From Shewanella yunxiaonensis (GTDB lineage: Bacteria; Pseudomonadota; Gammaproteobacteria; Enterobacterales; Shewanellaceae), in NCBI RefSeq assembly GCF_018223345.1, contig NZ_CP073587.1:593001-657000 (forward strand): a DNA stretch of 64,000 nt, given 5' to 3'. Positions 9,273 through 18,448 of this stretch are shown here, piece after piece. Within the stretch, counting starts at the first letter, position 1, and each line of letters starts with the position of its first letter. Both the position numbers and the translations under genes were made by a program. The notes below the pieces were generated by a model that saw only the letters and a list, made by a program, of their open reading frames with translations, made no database searches and was not told the DNA's origin.

Positions 9273-9641
9273 TTGCCTGTTAACGGTTTAACTTGGCTGG
9301 TAGTTCTGCAATTACTCGGTGCTTTGCTGCATCAATGGCTATTGCCAACGCTCCCCGGTCCAATCATTGGCTTGTTGTTGCTATTCATCTGGTTGCTGCT
9401 TTATGGCCGGCTTCCCCCGACCTTGCAGGCCGCGGCATCTCCCTTGTTGCAGTACTTGCCGATGTTGCTGGTGGTTCCTTGCGTGGGACTCATGAGTAAC
9501 CTGGATGCGCTTTGGTCACAACTGCCGATTATTGCCGTCTCACTGTTGGGGGCTATGTTGATCACCATTCCTTTCAGTGGCTGGCTGATGCAACGAATGA
9601 TCCGGCGTCAACAAAGGCTGAGGGGAGGCAAGCATGATTGA
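9273..9641 (+). CDS. lrgA: CidA/LrgA family holin-like membrane protein
   Basis: A 122-residue protein with about four hydrophobic segments and the family's LPGPIIGLLLLF stretch near residue 28. CidA/LrgA proteins are holin-like and are linked to murein hydrolase control and, in some species, pyruvate transport. The start is TTG at 9273, chosen because GGGAGGA lies at 9262-9268 with correct spacing and no better start is in frame. The 3' end overlaps lrgB by 8 bp, so the two are coupled. Confidence 0.82.
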   Translation: MPVNGLTWLVVLQLLGALLHQWLLPTLPGPIIGLLLLFIWLLLYGRLPPTLQAAASPLLQYLPMLLVVPCVGLMSNLDALWSQLPIIAVSLLGAMLITIPFSGWLMQRMIRRQQRLRGGKHD

Positions 9642-10338
9642 CAGCTTGTTAGCCAGCCTGCAGTCATTGAAAGCAACACCAGAGTTTGCCGTAGGCCTGA
9701 CCATGGTAGCGTTCCAAATAGCGTTGTGGTTTTATCGCAAAACTAAAATCGCTATTTTGCAGCCGGTCATTGTGGCGGTGACGATTGTGATCACGGTGCT
9801 GCTGATATTAGATGTGCCATATGCCGATTATCGTGTTGCAGCAGAGCCGGTGGCGTTTCTGATTGGCCCAGCAACCATTGCCTTGGCTGTACCACTTTAT
9901 AGTCAATTGCGACGTATTCGCCAGTTATTTGGACCGATTCTGATCACTTTAGTCTGTGGCGGGGGGCTGACGGTTGCCTTAAGCGTACTGTTTTGTTGGT
10001 TGTTAGGTGGGTCCGAAGTACTGCAGATGAGTCTAGCGCCAAGGTCCGTTACTATGCCTATCGCGATACTGGTATCCGACAGTATTGGCGGCAATATTTC
10101 ATTAACGGCGGCGTTTGTGATGATTACCGGCGTGTTTGGGGCGGCAATGGCACCGTGGTTATTTAAATTGTTTCAAGTGACAGAGCCCGCCGCGCGTGGC
10201 CTGAGTTATGGCATTAATGCGCATGCGATGGGCACAGTACAGGCCTTGGATGAGGGCGAAGAATGTGGTGCCTTTTCGGCCTTGGGAATGGGGCTGTTTG
10301 GTGTGCTACTGGCAGTAGTTTTGCCATTGCTGCTTTAG
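9634..10338 (+). CDS. lrgB: CidB/LrgB family membrane protein
   Basis: A 234-residue polytopic inner-membrane protein that partners LrgA. The family signature is in the stretch SVTMPIAILVSDSIGG (near residue 140) and in SYGINAHAMGTVQALDEGE near residue 190. GGGAGG precedes the ATG inside the end of lrgA. The sequence does not tell whether the pair acts in autolysis control or metabolite export. Confidence 0.85.
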   Translation: MIDSLLASLQSLKATPEFAVGLTMVAFQIALWFYRKTKIAILQPVIVAVTIVITVLLILDVPYADYRVAAEPVAFLIGPATIALAVPLYSQLRRIRQLFGPILITLVCGGGLTVALSVLFCWLLGGSEVLQMSLAPRSVTMPIAILVSDSIGGNISLTAAFVMITGVFGAAMAPWLFKLFQVTEPAARGLSYGINAHAMGTVQALDEGEECGAFSALGMGLFGVLLAVVLPLLL

Positions 10339-10691
10339 TCAATTATCTGGGGATATTGACGCACTAGTTGCCCAACATTTGCTGGTGGACACCGGTGTCT
10401 TGGCCAATAACGCATACTAAATCCCCGTTGAACGTTGAGTTTTACCCGCAAGTTACTCTTACCTACTACAGTTTTACCGTGCTCCAGCCGATAAAGATTT
10501 CATAGTTACCTTGCGGTTAATTTTTATTCGTTATACTTGAGACTAATTCGTCACGCTCTTTGTTCTCCATAAACTAGAGTGTGACGTTTACCTCAGTTAA
10601 CAAATTGTAACTTTTTAATAATAAAAATGTTTTGTTTAACACTGCGAGTTCCCTCCATCAAAGGATAACTGCCGGCCAAAGGGATATTGTT
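10339..10691. other. Intergenic region lrgB to chemoreceptor
   Basis: 353 bp without a gene. It holds a 12-bp palindrome GACACCGGTGTC at 10388-10399 that may be an operator, and a sigma-28-like promoter at 10467-10494. The last 60 bp are open in frame with the chemoreceptor but lack a ribosome-binding site. Confidence 0.6.
10467..10494 (+). promoter_or_regulatory. Sigma-28 (FliA) type promoter for the chemoreceptor
   Basis: TACAGTTT at 10467-10474 and an exact GCCGATAA at 10487-10494, 12 bp apart, resemble the flagellar sigma-28 consensus TAAAGTTT-N11-GCCGATAA. The receptor gene starts about 195 bp downstream with no other gene between. Confidence 0.6.
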
Positions 10692-12611
10692 ATGAGATTA
10701 CTGCACCGTTTATTAGATAACATTGCTGTATCGAAAAAATTAGGGCTGGGGTTTGGCCTGGTACTGTTATTGACATTTTTCGTCGCCTGGATGGGTTACA
10801 GTGGTGTCCAGATGATGATTGATCGTAGCGATAAAGTGGCAATTGCCTCATCACTGACTGATACCCTGTACAAGGCTAAAATTATCCGTCAGGACTTTCT
10901 ACAAACTGGTAATGAAACGGATTTACAACAATTTGATTCTCTTGTCGAAAAGACACGACAAACACTGACTCAAGAAGCCAAGTTCTATCTGGATGTGGCG
11001 GATCAGAAACTCATTAGCGATGCACTATCCGCGTTAGGCCACTATGAAAATGGGTTTAATCAGGTTAAACAACTCAAAACTAATAAAGCCGAGTTGCGTA
11101 AAACCTGGGTAGCGACGGGTAATGCTGTTATCAATAATTTTTCGCAGTTGGAGCAGCAACTTACACAACAGGCATCGCTAACCGGTAATTGGCAAGTCGT
11201 CATCGGTGCGTCTCAGATAAACCAGCAAGTGGCTATGATGCGTTACTACGTGCGCGGTTATATTTTTGAACCCTCGCAGAAAAACCTTGATGGTGCAAAA
11301 CAGCAGATCAGCAATATTCAGCAACAAGGTAAAGCGTTGTCGGTTCCCACTGCACAGCAAACTTTGCTGAGTAATGCACTGACTGCGCTTGATGACTATA
11401 CCGCTAAACTTGACCAGCTAGTTGCCGTGGACAAGCAAATTGAGAATGTTAAATCTACCTTGGATCAAGATGCTACTGTATTGCTGTCCAGTGTGACCGG
11501 ACTGGTTGATTCACAGTCAGCTAAACGCCTTGCTGATGGCGCTAGGGCAAAAATGCTGGTGATTGCTGTTACCGTACTGGTGTTGTTGCTGGGCATCGGC
11601 TGCTCATTGTTGATTTCAAGTCAAATCGTTAATCCGTTACACCTGACGGTGACGGCTGCCAGAAGGATTGCTGATGGCGATTTAACTCACCGTATCGGCA
11701 GTGAACGCAAGGATGAATTAGGAACCTTGCTGCGCGCCATGGGGGAAATGAATGACACCCTAAAAGATGTGTTGGGGCAGATTGACGGCAGTGTGGTGCA
11801 ATTAGCCAGTTCGGCAGAACAGTTATCGGCGGTATCAGAACAGAACAGTGCCGGCATGCAAAGTCAGCGTAGCGAGACCGATCAGGTAGCGACAGCTATC
11901 AATGAAATGACTGCATCTGTGCAAGAGGTGGCCGGTAACGCCGAGCAGGCCGCACAGGCGGCAATCGAGGCCGATACTGTGACTTCAACCGGCAATAAAA
12001 AAGTGGCTGAGGCCGTGCGACATATCGAGCGGCTATCGGCTGAAATTGCGAGTACCGCTGAAGCGATGTCGGAGTTAAAGGCTGAGAGTGACAACATAGG
12101 TTCGGTGCTGGATGTGATTAAATCTGTGGCAGAACAGACGAATCTGCTGGCGCTGAACGCCGCGATTGAAGCGGCTCGTGCGGGTGAAGCCGGTCGTGGT
12201 TTCGCAGTGGTCGCCGATGAGGTGCGCAGTCTGGCTAGCCGTACCCAGGCATCCACCGAAGAGATTGAAAAACTGATATCTAACCTACAGCATGGCACAC
12301 AGGAATCAGTGCAGAAGATGGATCGCAGCCGCGAACTCAGTGATGAGGCCGTTGGTTTGTCACGCGATGCGGGCAATATGTTGAATGATATCGCCCGGGC
12401 CGTTGCCAAAATTCAGGATATGAACCATCAGATTGCCGCCGCTGCGGAAGAGCAAAGTGCGGTTGCGGAAAATATCAATCAAAGTGTTGTCCGAGTTCGC
12501 GATATCGCAGAACAAACTGCACAAGCATCTGAAGAAACTGCTCAGGCAACTGAGGGCGTAGCATCTTTGGGGATGCAATTGAAATCGTTATTAGGTCACT
12601 TTAAGTTATAG
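10692..12611 (+). CDS. Methyl-accepting chemotaxis protein with long helical periplasmic sensor
   Basis: A 639-residue transmembrane chemoreceptor. The first membrane helix is near residues 17-35 and the second near 287-308. Between them lie about 250 residues of predicted helix, the size of a helical bimodular (HBM) or extended four-helix sensor. HAMP follows near 310-360, then the signalling hairpin with [19 protein letters not shown] near residue 490. The frame is open to a TTG at 10632, but the ATG at 10692 has AAAGGGA at good spacing. There is no CheR-binding pentapeptide at the C-terminus. The ligand is unknown. A sigma-28-like promoter upstream suits a motility gene. Confidence 0.88.
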   Translation: MRLLHRLLDNIAVSKKLGLGFGLVLLLTFFVAWMGYSGVQMMIDRSDKVAIASSLTDTLYKAKIIRQDFLQTGNETDLQQFDSLVEKTRQTLTQEAKFYLDVADQKLISDALSALGHYENGFNQVKQLKTNKAELRKTWVATGNAVINNFSQLEQQLTQQASLTGNWQVVIGASQINQQVAMMRYYVRGYIFEPSQKNLDGAKQQISNIQQQGKALSVPTAQQTLLSNALTALDDYTAKLDQLVAVDKQIENVKSTLDQDATVLLSSVTGLVDSQSAKRLADGARAKMLVIAVTVLVLLLGIGCSLLISSQIVNPLHLTVTAARRIADGDLTHRIGSERKDELGTLLRAMGEMNDTLKDVLGQIDGSVVQLASSAEQLSAVSEQNSAGMQSQRSETDQVATAINEMTASVQEVAGNAEQAAQAAIEADTVTSTGNKKVAEAVRHIERLSAEIASTAEAMSELKAESDNIGSVLDVIKSVAEQTNLLALNAAIEAARAGEAGRGFAVVADEVRSLASRTQASTEEIEKLISNLQHGTQESVQKMDRSRELSDEAVGLSRDAGNMLNDIARAVAKIQDMNHQIAAAAEEQSAVAENINQSVVRVRDIAEQTAQASEETAQATEGVASLGMQLKSLLGHFKL

Positions 12612-12624
12612 CGGTCGCGGCATG

Positions 12625-12651
12625 CAGGCGACAACTTGTGTTTGTCGCCTG
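12625..12651 (+). terminator. Hairpin after the chemoreceptor gene
   Basis: CAGGCGACAA (12625-12634) pairs with TTGTCGCCTG (12642-12651) in a perfect 10-bp stem 13 bp after the stop codon. A clear T-run is missing, so termination strength is uncertain. Confidence 0.55.
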
Positions 12652-12765
12652 ACGCCTTGCAATGATGCTCACGTCTCTACGCGTTGACCTTTGTTCTGCT
12701 TCACTATACTGTCCCATCTCTTCCCCAAAATAGGGTTCTGGCTAACTGTTGGGCAAAGGATGTCG

Positions 12766-13587
12766 ATGAAATCTTTACTGCTGCTACTGATGTTGGGTTG
12801 TTGTGTGCTGCCGGTATCTGCTAAGGACCCTGTAGCTACGCGCATTGTGGCATTGTCGCCGCATATTGTGGAGCTGCTGTATGCCATTGGCGCCGGTAAT
12901 GCGATAGTGGCAACCACGGATTTTGCCGATTATCCGGACGCGGCTAAGTCGATTCCGCGTATTGGCGGTAATTATGGTATTCAGCTTGATAAACTACTGA
13001 CGCTTTCTCCAGACCTGGTCGTGGCCTGGGGCGATGGTAATCAGCCCCAGGATATTGCCAGAATGCGAGAATTGGGTCTGAATCTGTATATCAGCCAGCC
13101 TCGACAATTGCAGGATGTGACCACCGAGCTGTTGCAACTGGGCAAGCTTACGGGGCATGACGCAGAAGCTAAAAAAGCAGCAACTGCTTACCAACAGCAA
13201 CTGCAAGCTATCCGGCAGCAAAATGTGGATAAAACACCGGTAAAGGTCTTCTATCAGTTATGGTCGAATCCATTGATGACGGTGGCAAAAGGAAGCTGGA
13301 TGCAGCAGCTGCTAGAGGTCTGTCATGGAGAAAACGTGTTTGCTGATGCTGTCACCGCTTATCCGCAGGTGAGTCTTGAAGCGGTGCTGTTACGCCAGCC
13401 ACAGGTGATTATTCGCACTGCCGAAGCAGGTAATCCGCAGACTGTTAACTGGCAGCAATGGCCCGAAATCCCTGCAGTCAAGCACAAGCAAATTTACACT
13501 ATTGATGCGGATTTACTGCAGCGGCCAACACCGCGGCTGATCAATGGATTAGAAAAGCTGTGTAGTGTACTGGATAAAGTTCGATAA
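12766..13587 (+). CDS. btuF: Periplasmic vitamin B12-binding protein
   Basis: A 273-residue class III binding protein with a signal peptide (MKSLLLLLMLGCCVLPVSA-K). The BtuF/FepB-type N-lobe starts RIVALSPHIVELLYAIGAG, and NYGIQLDKLLTLSPDLVVAWG follows. It would deliver B12 to BtuCD. The ATG at 12766 is preferred to that at 12760 because AAGGA (12756-12760) would overlap the earlier start. A hydrophobic LLLLML...C stretch could suggest a lipobox, but SAKDP looks like an ordinary cleavage site. It is separated from btuDC by 5.5 kb of unrelated genes and debris. Confidence 0.87.
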   Translation: MKSLLLLLMLGCCVLPVSAKDPVATRIVALSPHIVELLYAIGAGNAIVATTDFADYPDAAKSIPRIGGNYGIQLDKLLTLSPDLVVAWGDGNQPQDIARMRELGLNLYISQPRQLQDVTTELLQLGKLTGHDAEAKKAATAYQQQLQAIRQQNVDKTPVKVFYQLWSNPLMTVAKGSWMQQLLEVCHGENVFADAVTAYPQVSLEAVLLRQPQVIIRTAEAGNPQTVNWQQWPEIPAVKHKQIYTIDADLLQRPTPRLINGLEKLCSVLDKVR

Positions 13588-13808
13588 GTCCGCTTTTGGT
13601 GAACATCCCTACCGTTGGGGATAAAGCCTGTCAATGAATAATTTCGAAAATTTATAATTTTACTTAAACATAACCTATTTATTTTTACATGATCACACTT
13701 TTAATTTTTGATTAATAAAAAATTTAATTTTTTATTGCTGCTTAAATATTTGAATGGTAAAAGAACGTCGTAAGGTATAATAAATGACTTAAATAAGGGA
13801 TATAAATC

Positions 13809-14870
13809 ATGAAGAAAGGAGTCTTCTTTGGCTCAACTGCCATTGTTGTTATTTTACTATCTGGTTGTAATATTACCCAGCAATTAAATAATAGTATCAG
13901 TTACATTGCTAATGCTTTCAGTTCCCCAAAAGTTCCAGTTTCATATATGAAACCAGCAAATATTGCTGGAGCGGAAGAAATGCATCGGATTGCAGTTATG
14001 GAACAGAGAAATGATGGAACAGTCTCATTTGTTGAGAGTAATCTCACTGGCATACGTGTTAATTCTATTCCCTATTTTACATTAGTTGATCGTTCCACTC
14101 TCGATAAAATAATTAAAGAACAAAAGTTCAGCGATGGTATGTTAGCTAATAGTGCCACCCGAGTGAAATTTGGCAAACTAAGTGGTGCTGATACAATAGT
14201 ATCTGGAATTTTAAGCGCGTCAGTTAGCTCCACAAATTACTCTAAAGAAGTTTCGAAATGCTCAGATAGTAAATGCAAAAATTCATATGAAACAACAATT
14301 AGTTGTACTAAACGTACAGGTGTGGCTGTATTTGAACCAAAAGCTGTTTCTGTTGAAACTGGACAAATTTTGTTCTCAAAAAATTATACACGTTCAGTTG
14401 ACAGTGAAAGTTGTACTGGTGAGGGCGATGCGTTATTGTCAGAAAATGAGCTAAAAGGCAGAGCATTTGCGTTAATTGCAGATGATTTTAAAGAAGATGT
14501 TGCACCTCACATATTCACAGTTAACGTCGAACTATTTGAGTCTGATGATTCAGATATGAATGATACAGCTGAAAAATATTTTGATATAGCTGTTGAATTG
14601 GCAGAAAAAAATCGTATTGATAACGCTTGCAGTATGTTTGCTAAAGCTCAGGGCGAATATGCTTCATCAGTTGCACTTGCTTATAATAATGGCGTTTGCG
14701 CTGAATATAGTGGTGACTTAGAAAAGGCCGAGGCTTTTTATAGTAATGCAGAAACGCTAACTCAAGATGTAGATAAACTTAAGTATATAATGGACGGCGA
14801 GGATAGACTTAAGGTACGTAATTCTGATATTAAAGTTTTAAGTCAACTCAGTGGCGCTGGTCGTATTTAA
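13809..14870 (+). CDS. CsgG-like outer-membrane lipoprotein with C-terminal TPR-like repeats
   Basis: A 353-residue lipoprotein: the signal peptide ends in a lipobox LLSGC with Cys20. Residues about 60-200 look like the CsgG/HfaB fold (RIAVMEQRNDG, then LVDRSTLDKIIKEQKF and GADTIVSGILSASVS). CsgG proteins form outer-membrane pores for curli export or act in envelope assembly. Residues about 250-320 look like two TPR units (YFDIAVELAEKNRIDNACSMF). It is first in a tight, AT-rich five-gene run; a TATAAT at 13776-13781 may be its promoter -10. The curli genes themselves are absent. Function in this setting is unknown. Confidence 0.7.
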   Translation: MKKGVFFGSTAIVVILLSGCNITQQLNNSISYIANAFSSPKVPVSYMKPANIAGAEEMHRIAVMEQRNDGTVSFVESNLTGIRVNSIPYFTLVDRSTLDKIIKEQKFSDGMLANSATRVKFGKLSGADTIVSGILSASVSSTNYSKEVSKCSDSKCKNSYETTISCTKRTGVAVFEPKAVSVETGQILFSKNYTRSVDSESCTGEGDALLSENELKGRAFALIADDFKEDVAPHIFTVNVELFESDDSDMNDTAEKYFDIAVELAEKNRIDNACSMFAKAQGEYASSVALAYNNGVCAEYSGDLEKAEAFYSNAETLTQDVDKLKYIMDGEDRLKVRNSDIKVLSQLSGAGRI

Positions 14871-14875
14871 ACTGT

Positions 14876-15709
14876 ATGTCAATAACAAAAATAAAGCTAT
14901 TTAGTGGGCTGGTTGTGATAGTGGGTTTTTATAGTACAAACTTATGGGCTTGTAGCTGTAATAATTATTATCCAGAGCGACCAGCCCCTGAATGGGTTAC
15001 ACGCCAGAATGTAACCGACGATAGTTTCTTTAGCGTTGGTTCTACTCAGTGCTCAGGTCTAAAATCATTAGATGAAAAGCGAGCTGACGATGATGCACGC
15101 GTAGCCATGACAAAAATGCTTGAATCACGAGTTATTGCTCGTGAGCAGACAACAATAAACAACAATGACGGTGTTGCCAACACTGGTTATCATTCCCAAG
15201 TTTCTTTATATAGTAACCAGTTATTGCGTCATGCCGCGATATATGACCGGTGGTCAGATAAAGAGAATTGTGTTGTTTATGCGGCGATATCTGTTTCACA
15301 GCAACAAATTATTGAAGCAAAAAGGGAACAGTTGGCAAGACAGCAGTCATTATTAATCGCAAAGCCCATATGTGTGTCTGTCACTGGTGAAAATGTTACA
15401 TCAGTACGTATGCAGTTAGAATCGTTATTGGTGCAACAAGGATTCAAGTTGTCGACAGTGGGCAACTGTCAGGTGAGAATGAACGCTGACAGTAACACGC
15501 TGTTACGTAAAAGTAATCAAGTACTGATACGTATTCAGATGAATATGCAGGAACGACAACAAATTTTGTGGCAAAAGCAATATGATGGCAAAGGCCTCAG
15601 TTATTCGAGTACAACTACGGCTGAATTATCTGAGAGAGCACTTAGAGATTGTTTAAGTGACATGACAAAAGATTTGCAAACGCTAAAGTATTCTGAGGTC
15701 AAACAGTAA
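14876..15709 (+). CDS. Secreted LPP20-like protein of the envelope cluster
   Basis: A 277-residue protein with an N-terminal signal (cleavage near NLWA-CSCNN). Residues about 36-110 follow the LPP20/FlgP-like pattern: PEWV, then FFSVGSTQCSGL, then an alanine-rich helix DDDARVAMTKMLESRV. The rest, about 150-277, resembles a second small alpha/beta domain. LWAC is a poor lipobox, so lipidation is uncertain. It starts 5 bp after the CsgG-like gene and its stop overlaps the next start by one base. I do not recognise the exact family. Confidence 0.6.
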   Translation: MSITKIKLFSGLVVIVGFYSTNLWACSCNNYYPERPAPEWVTRQNVTDDSFFSVGSTQCSGLKSLDEKRADDDARVAMTKMLESRVIAREQTTINNNDGVANTGYHSQVSLYSNQLLRHAAIYDRWSDKENCVVYAAISVSQQQIIEAKREQLARQQSLLIAKPICVSVTGENVTSVRMQLESLLVQQGFKLSTVGNCQVRMNADSNTLLRKSNQVLIRIQMNMQERQQILWQKQYDGKGLSYSSTTTAELSERALRDCLSDMTKDLQTLKYSEVKQ

Positions 15710-16509
15710 TGTCCGGTAAACGGTTAGAGCATGAAATTGGAGGCGTTGAAAGTGTTAGTCAAAGTCATCAAAAGGAAAGATGGTCGACAAAATTATATCG
15801 ATGGATCATGTTTCTAGCCTTTTTATTAATGGGTTTAGGAAATTGGGTAGACACAAAATCATTATTGACAGAGGGGTATGATGTCTTTGTCGCAAATTTT
15901 ACTAATTGGACTGAAGAACGTACCATTGGTGGAATTGATGTGGGAAATTACCTTCAATATACTGAACAAAAAATTGGTATGCCACAAGTGGTAAAAACCT
16001 CATCCATTGATAGTATCTATGAGTACCGGTATTATAAAAAGCCGAAATTTCTTCTAACCCTTATTGTAAAGGGAGAGAGAATTGAAGCATTAATAGTACA
16101 TGCCTTACCATTTAATAATCATTTTATAAATGGTTTTAATCCAAAAGTACCATTTAGTTCTTTTTCGCTTAACTACGACAGTATCTTGGTCATATCTAAT
16201 AACAGTAATGAATATTTTTATGACGATCAAAATTTAATGTATTTCATGATGGACAATCAGCTAGGAAGTAACTATATGAATTTACATTTACTTTCAGGCT
16301 TTAGTGAATATGGGCGAGCGCAGATTGAGGAGCAAAAGAAGTTAGTAGAGCTAGATTCGGCTGAAATGCTGGATGATACATCTAAAGCTGTACCTTTAGT
16401 TAAATCACTTGCACAGACACCAGCGACATTTTATGCCATTTCAGAATTGGATGGAAAATATGTGGCAGATGCATTATTGACGAGATTTGAGTTCAACGCT
16501 TATTTTTAG
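15709..16509 (+). CDS. Membrane-anchored protein of unknown function in the envelope cluster
   Basis: A 266-residue protein with a charged N-terminus, one membrane helix near residues 28-47 (LYRWIMFLAFLLMGLGNWV) and a likely periplasmic remainder. The outer part contains DVGNYLQYTEQKIGMPQV and YEYRYYKKPKFLLTLIV, a mixed alpha/beta pattern. I recognise no family. Coupling to its neighbours (1-bp overlap upstream, 9 bp gap downstream) suggests it works with them, perhaps as the inner-membrane partner of the two lipoproteins. Confidence 0.55.
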   Translation: MSGKRLEHEIGGVESVSQSHQKERWSTKLYRWIMFLAFLLMGLGNWVDTKSLLTEGYDVFVANFTNWTEERTIGGIDVGNYLQYTEQKIGMPQVVKTSSIDSIYEYRYYKKPKFLLTLIVKGERIEALIVHALPFNNHFINGFNPKVPFSSFSLNYDSILVISNNSNEYFYDDQNLMYFMMDNQLGSNYMNLHLLSGFSEYGRAQIEEQKKLVELDSAEMLDDTSKAVPLVKSLAQTPATFYAISELDGKYVADALLTRFEFNAYF

Positions 16510-16518
16510 GGATAGAAA

Positions 16519-17760
16519 ATGCGTAGCATATGGATATTCATAACAGTATTGTTTTTGCCACATGAACTAATGGCTGAAGAGGGCTTTGCTGAATTTAAAA
16601 GCGATTACCGGTATCAGCTCTCGCAGTTTTCGAAGCAACAAGTAAATGAATATCAGGAATTTAGAGAGCAATATCTTGCCGAATATGATGCGTTTCGCCA
16701 GCAATTAATGCAACATTGGTCTGAACCTGTTCAATCGTCTCCTCGAGAGCGTGTTATTTATAGCAAGGATCTTCAAACTCGTATCCGCATAGATGATATG
16801 GCCAAAACGGTTAAAATTGAGTATCTAACCGATCATTTAGTTGATAAAGAAAAGATTTTGCAGTCATTAGAAAAAGATGAAAATACTGCGCGAGAGGTAC
16901 AGTTTTTATCTCCTGCTTCAATGGTATCAAGTACAATACCAGAGTTAAATTCACAGCAACCATTATCAAAGCAAAAATTAAATTTAATAGTGCAGATCGA
17001 TAATCAGTATCAGCAATCGATGGCTGCGATAGATAGTAGTGAGGCGACTCCTCAGCAAGTAAAGCAGGAAAAAATGCAGTTGCAATCAGAAACAAATGTT
17101 CGTAAACAAAAGTTGCAAAGCCAATTAGATTTAATGAATAAAAAATCCCTCACCTATAAACATATTCAATCACAAACATTGCTTTTACCAAATGATTATG
17201 ACTATAAAAAAGCCAAACCCTTTTTGAAAAGTTATCAAGAAAAAGTGAAAACTTATGGTTTATCATTACCATTATTATTGGCAATAACTCAAACGGAATC
17301 AGCATACGACCCACACGCAACATCTCATATCCCTGCGTTTGGACTCATGCAAATCGTGCCAGCTTCTGCTGGAGTGGATGTTGCAAAAAAAATCTATCAA
17401 ATTGATACACCGCCAACTGCTAATGATTTGTATCACCCAAAAACTAATATTGACTACGGTGCTGGATATCTTGCCATTCTATGGAGACAGTATCTTGGGG
17501 GAATTACTGATGAGGTGAGTAGAAAATACTGTGTTATTGCTGCTTATAATACCGGTGCTGGTAATGTGGCTCGAGTATTCAATAGCAAAGGTAGTCGAAG
17601 TTTGAAACAAGCCATGTTTGAGATTAATAAATTAACTCCTCAACAGGTATATGATCGTCTAGAACAACGGTTGCCTTATGATGAAACGAAATTTTATTTA
17701 AAAAAGGTTTGCGCGCTGGATAATCGTTATCAATCAGCTATAAAGAATTGGTCGCTTTAA
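16519..17760 (+). CDS. MltC-like membrane-bound lytic murein transglycosylase
   Basis: A 413-residue exported protein with a signal peptide ending near MAEEG. The C-terminal third (about 240-395) is a family 1 lytic transglycosylase: the catalytic glutamate is Glu260 in ITQTESAYDP, followed by AFGLMQIVP, then IDYGAGYLAIL and IAAYNTGAGNVARVF. The N-terminal two-thirds is helical and resembles the extra domain of MltC. Unlike E. coli MltC it has no lipobox. It cleaves peptidoglycan, which would help an envelope-spanning assembly pass the wall. It is fourth of five genes in the cluster. Confidence 0.8.
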   Translation: MRSIWIFITVLFLPHELMAEEGFAEFKSDYRYQLSQFSKQQVNEYQEFREQYLAEYDAFRQQLMQHWSEPVQSSPRERVIYSKDLQTRIRIDDMAKTVKIEYLTDHLVDKEKILQSLEKDENTAREVQFLSPASMVSSTIPELNSQQPLSKQKLNLIVQIDNQYQQSMAAIDSSEATPQQVKQEKMQLQSETNVRKQKLQSQLDLMNKKSLTYKHIQSQTLLLPNDYDYKKAKPFLKSYQEKVKTYGLSLPLLLAITQTESAYDPHATSHIPAFGLMQIVPASAGVDVAKKIYQIDTPPTANDLYHPKTNIDYGAGYLAILWRQYLGGITDEVSRKYCVIAAYNTGAGNVARVFNSKGSRSLKQAMFEINKLTPQQVYDRLEQRLPYDETKFYLKKVCALDNRYQSAIKNWSL

Positions 17761-17778
17761 TTATAAGGATATAAAATT

Positions 17779-18342
17779 GTGAGAAAAAATATTATATATA
17801 TATGGCTTTTTACGTTATTAGGTGCATGTAACAGTACCCCTGCGCCACAGACAAAGCCTTTAGCTGATAATGATTCTGTGCCCAATTGGGTTTTTACTCC
17901 TACACAGGAGAATGGCTTAGCATCTTCAAGTTGTGTAGCTTGGGCTGGTAATATGGCAGCAGCGAGAGCCCAGGCCATTGCTAACGCAAAAGCAGATTTA
18001 ACTCTTCAGATTGAAACAAGAGCTAAAGTTTTAGATAAGGTTATTAACAGTCAACAGCAAAATAACCAACAGATGGAATCTCATTCCAGTTTTACTCAGG
18101 TCAGTAAACAGGTTGCCCAACAAAGTTTAATTGGTGCGATACCAAAAGAAGTTGTCTTTGCACAAATAGATAATCAAAAGCAGTTATGTGCGTTCGTTAT
18201 ATTGGAAAATAGTAAAAATATTTTTGATAAGTTGATTAATCAAGCAAGTGTATCTATAGATCCTCAGTCTGAACAAGCGTTGTTTAAAGAATTTCAGATG
18301 AAAAAAACTATAGAAGAACTTGAGTCGGAATTAAATAATTAA
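17779..18342 (+). CDS. LPP20-like lipoprotein closing the envelope cluster
   Basis: A 187-residue lipoprotein with lipobox LLGAC (Cys17). The LPP20-like domain follows the pattern PNWVFTPTQENGLASSSC, then an alanine-rich helix (AAARAQAIANAKADLTLQI) and a strand QLCAFVILE near residue 140. It starts at a GTG at 17779 with AAGGAT upstream. This domain is shared with FlgP and with the second gene of the cluster. A terminator follows, so it ends the operon. Confidence 0.65.
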   Translation: MRKNIIYIWLFTLLGACNSTPAPQTKPLADNDSVPNWVFTPTQENGLASSSCVAWAGNMAAARAQAIANAKADLTLQIETRAKVLDKVINSQQQNNQQMESHSSFTQVSKQVAQQSLIGAIPKEVVFAQIDNQKQLCAFVILENSKNIFDKLINQASVSIDPQSEQALFKEFQMKKTIEELESELNN

Positions 18343-18370
18343 ATTATTTTTTTCGAAATTAAGTTTTTGC

Positions 18371-18400
18371 AGGAAGGTATTGATTACCTTCCTAGTGTTT
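18371..18400 (+). terminator. Terminator of the envelope cluster
   Basis: AGGAAGGTA (18371-18379) and TACCTTCCT (18385-18393) form a 9-bp stem with a 5-nt loop, followed by a T-rich stretch AGTGTTTT. It lies 29 bp after the last gene. Confidence 0.7.
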
Positions 18401-18448
18401 TCATAATAATGCACATTCCAATTGGAAAATTCTTGTTTCATTTAGTTA

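Noticed and set aside
12612..12765. Regulatory RNA before btuF
   Set aside because: Only the chemoreceptor hairpin and a weak promoter-like TTGACC/TATACT pair with 15-bp spacing are seen.
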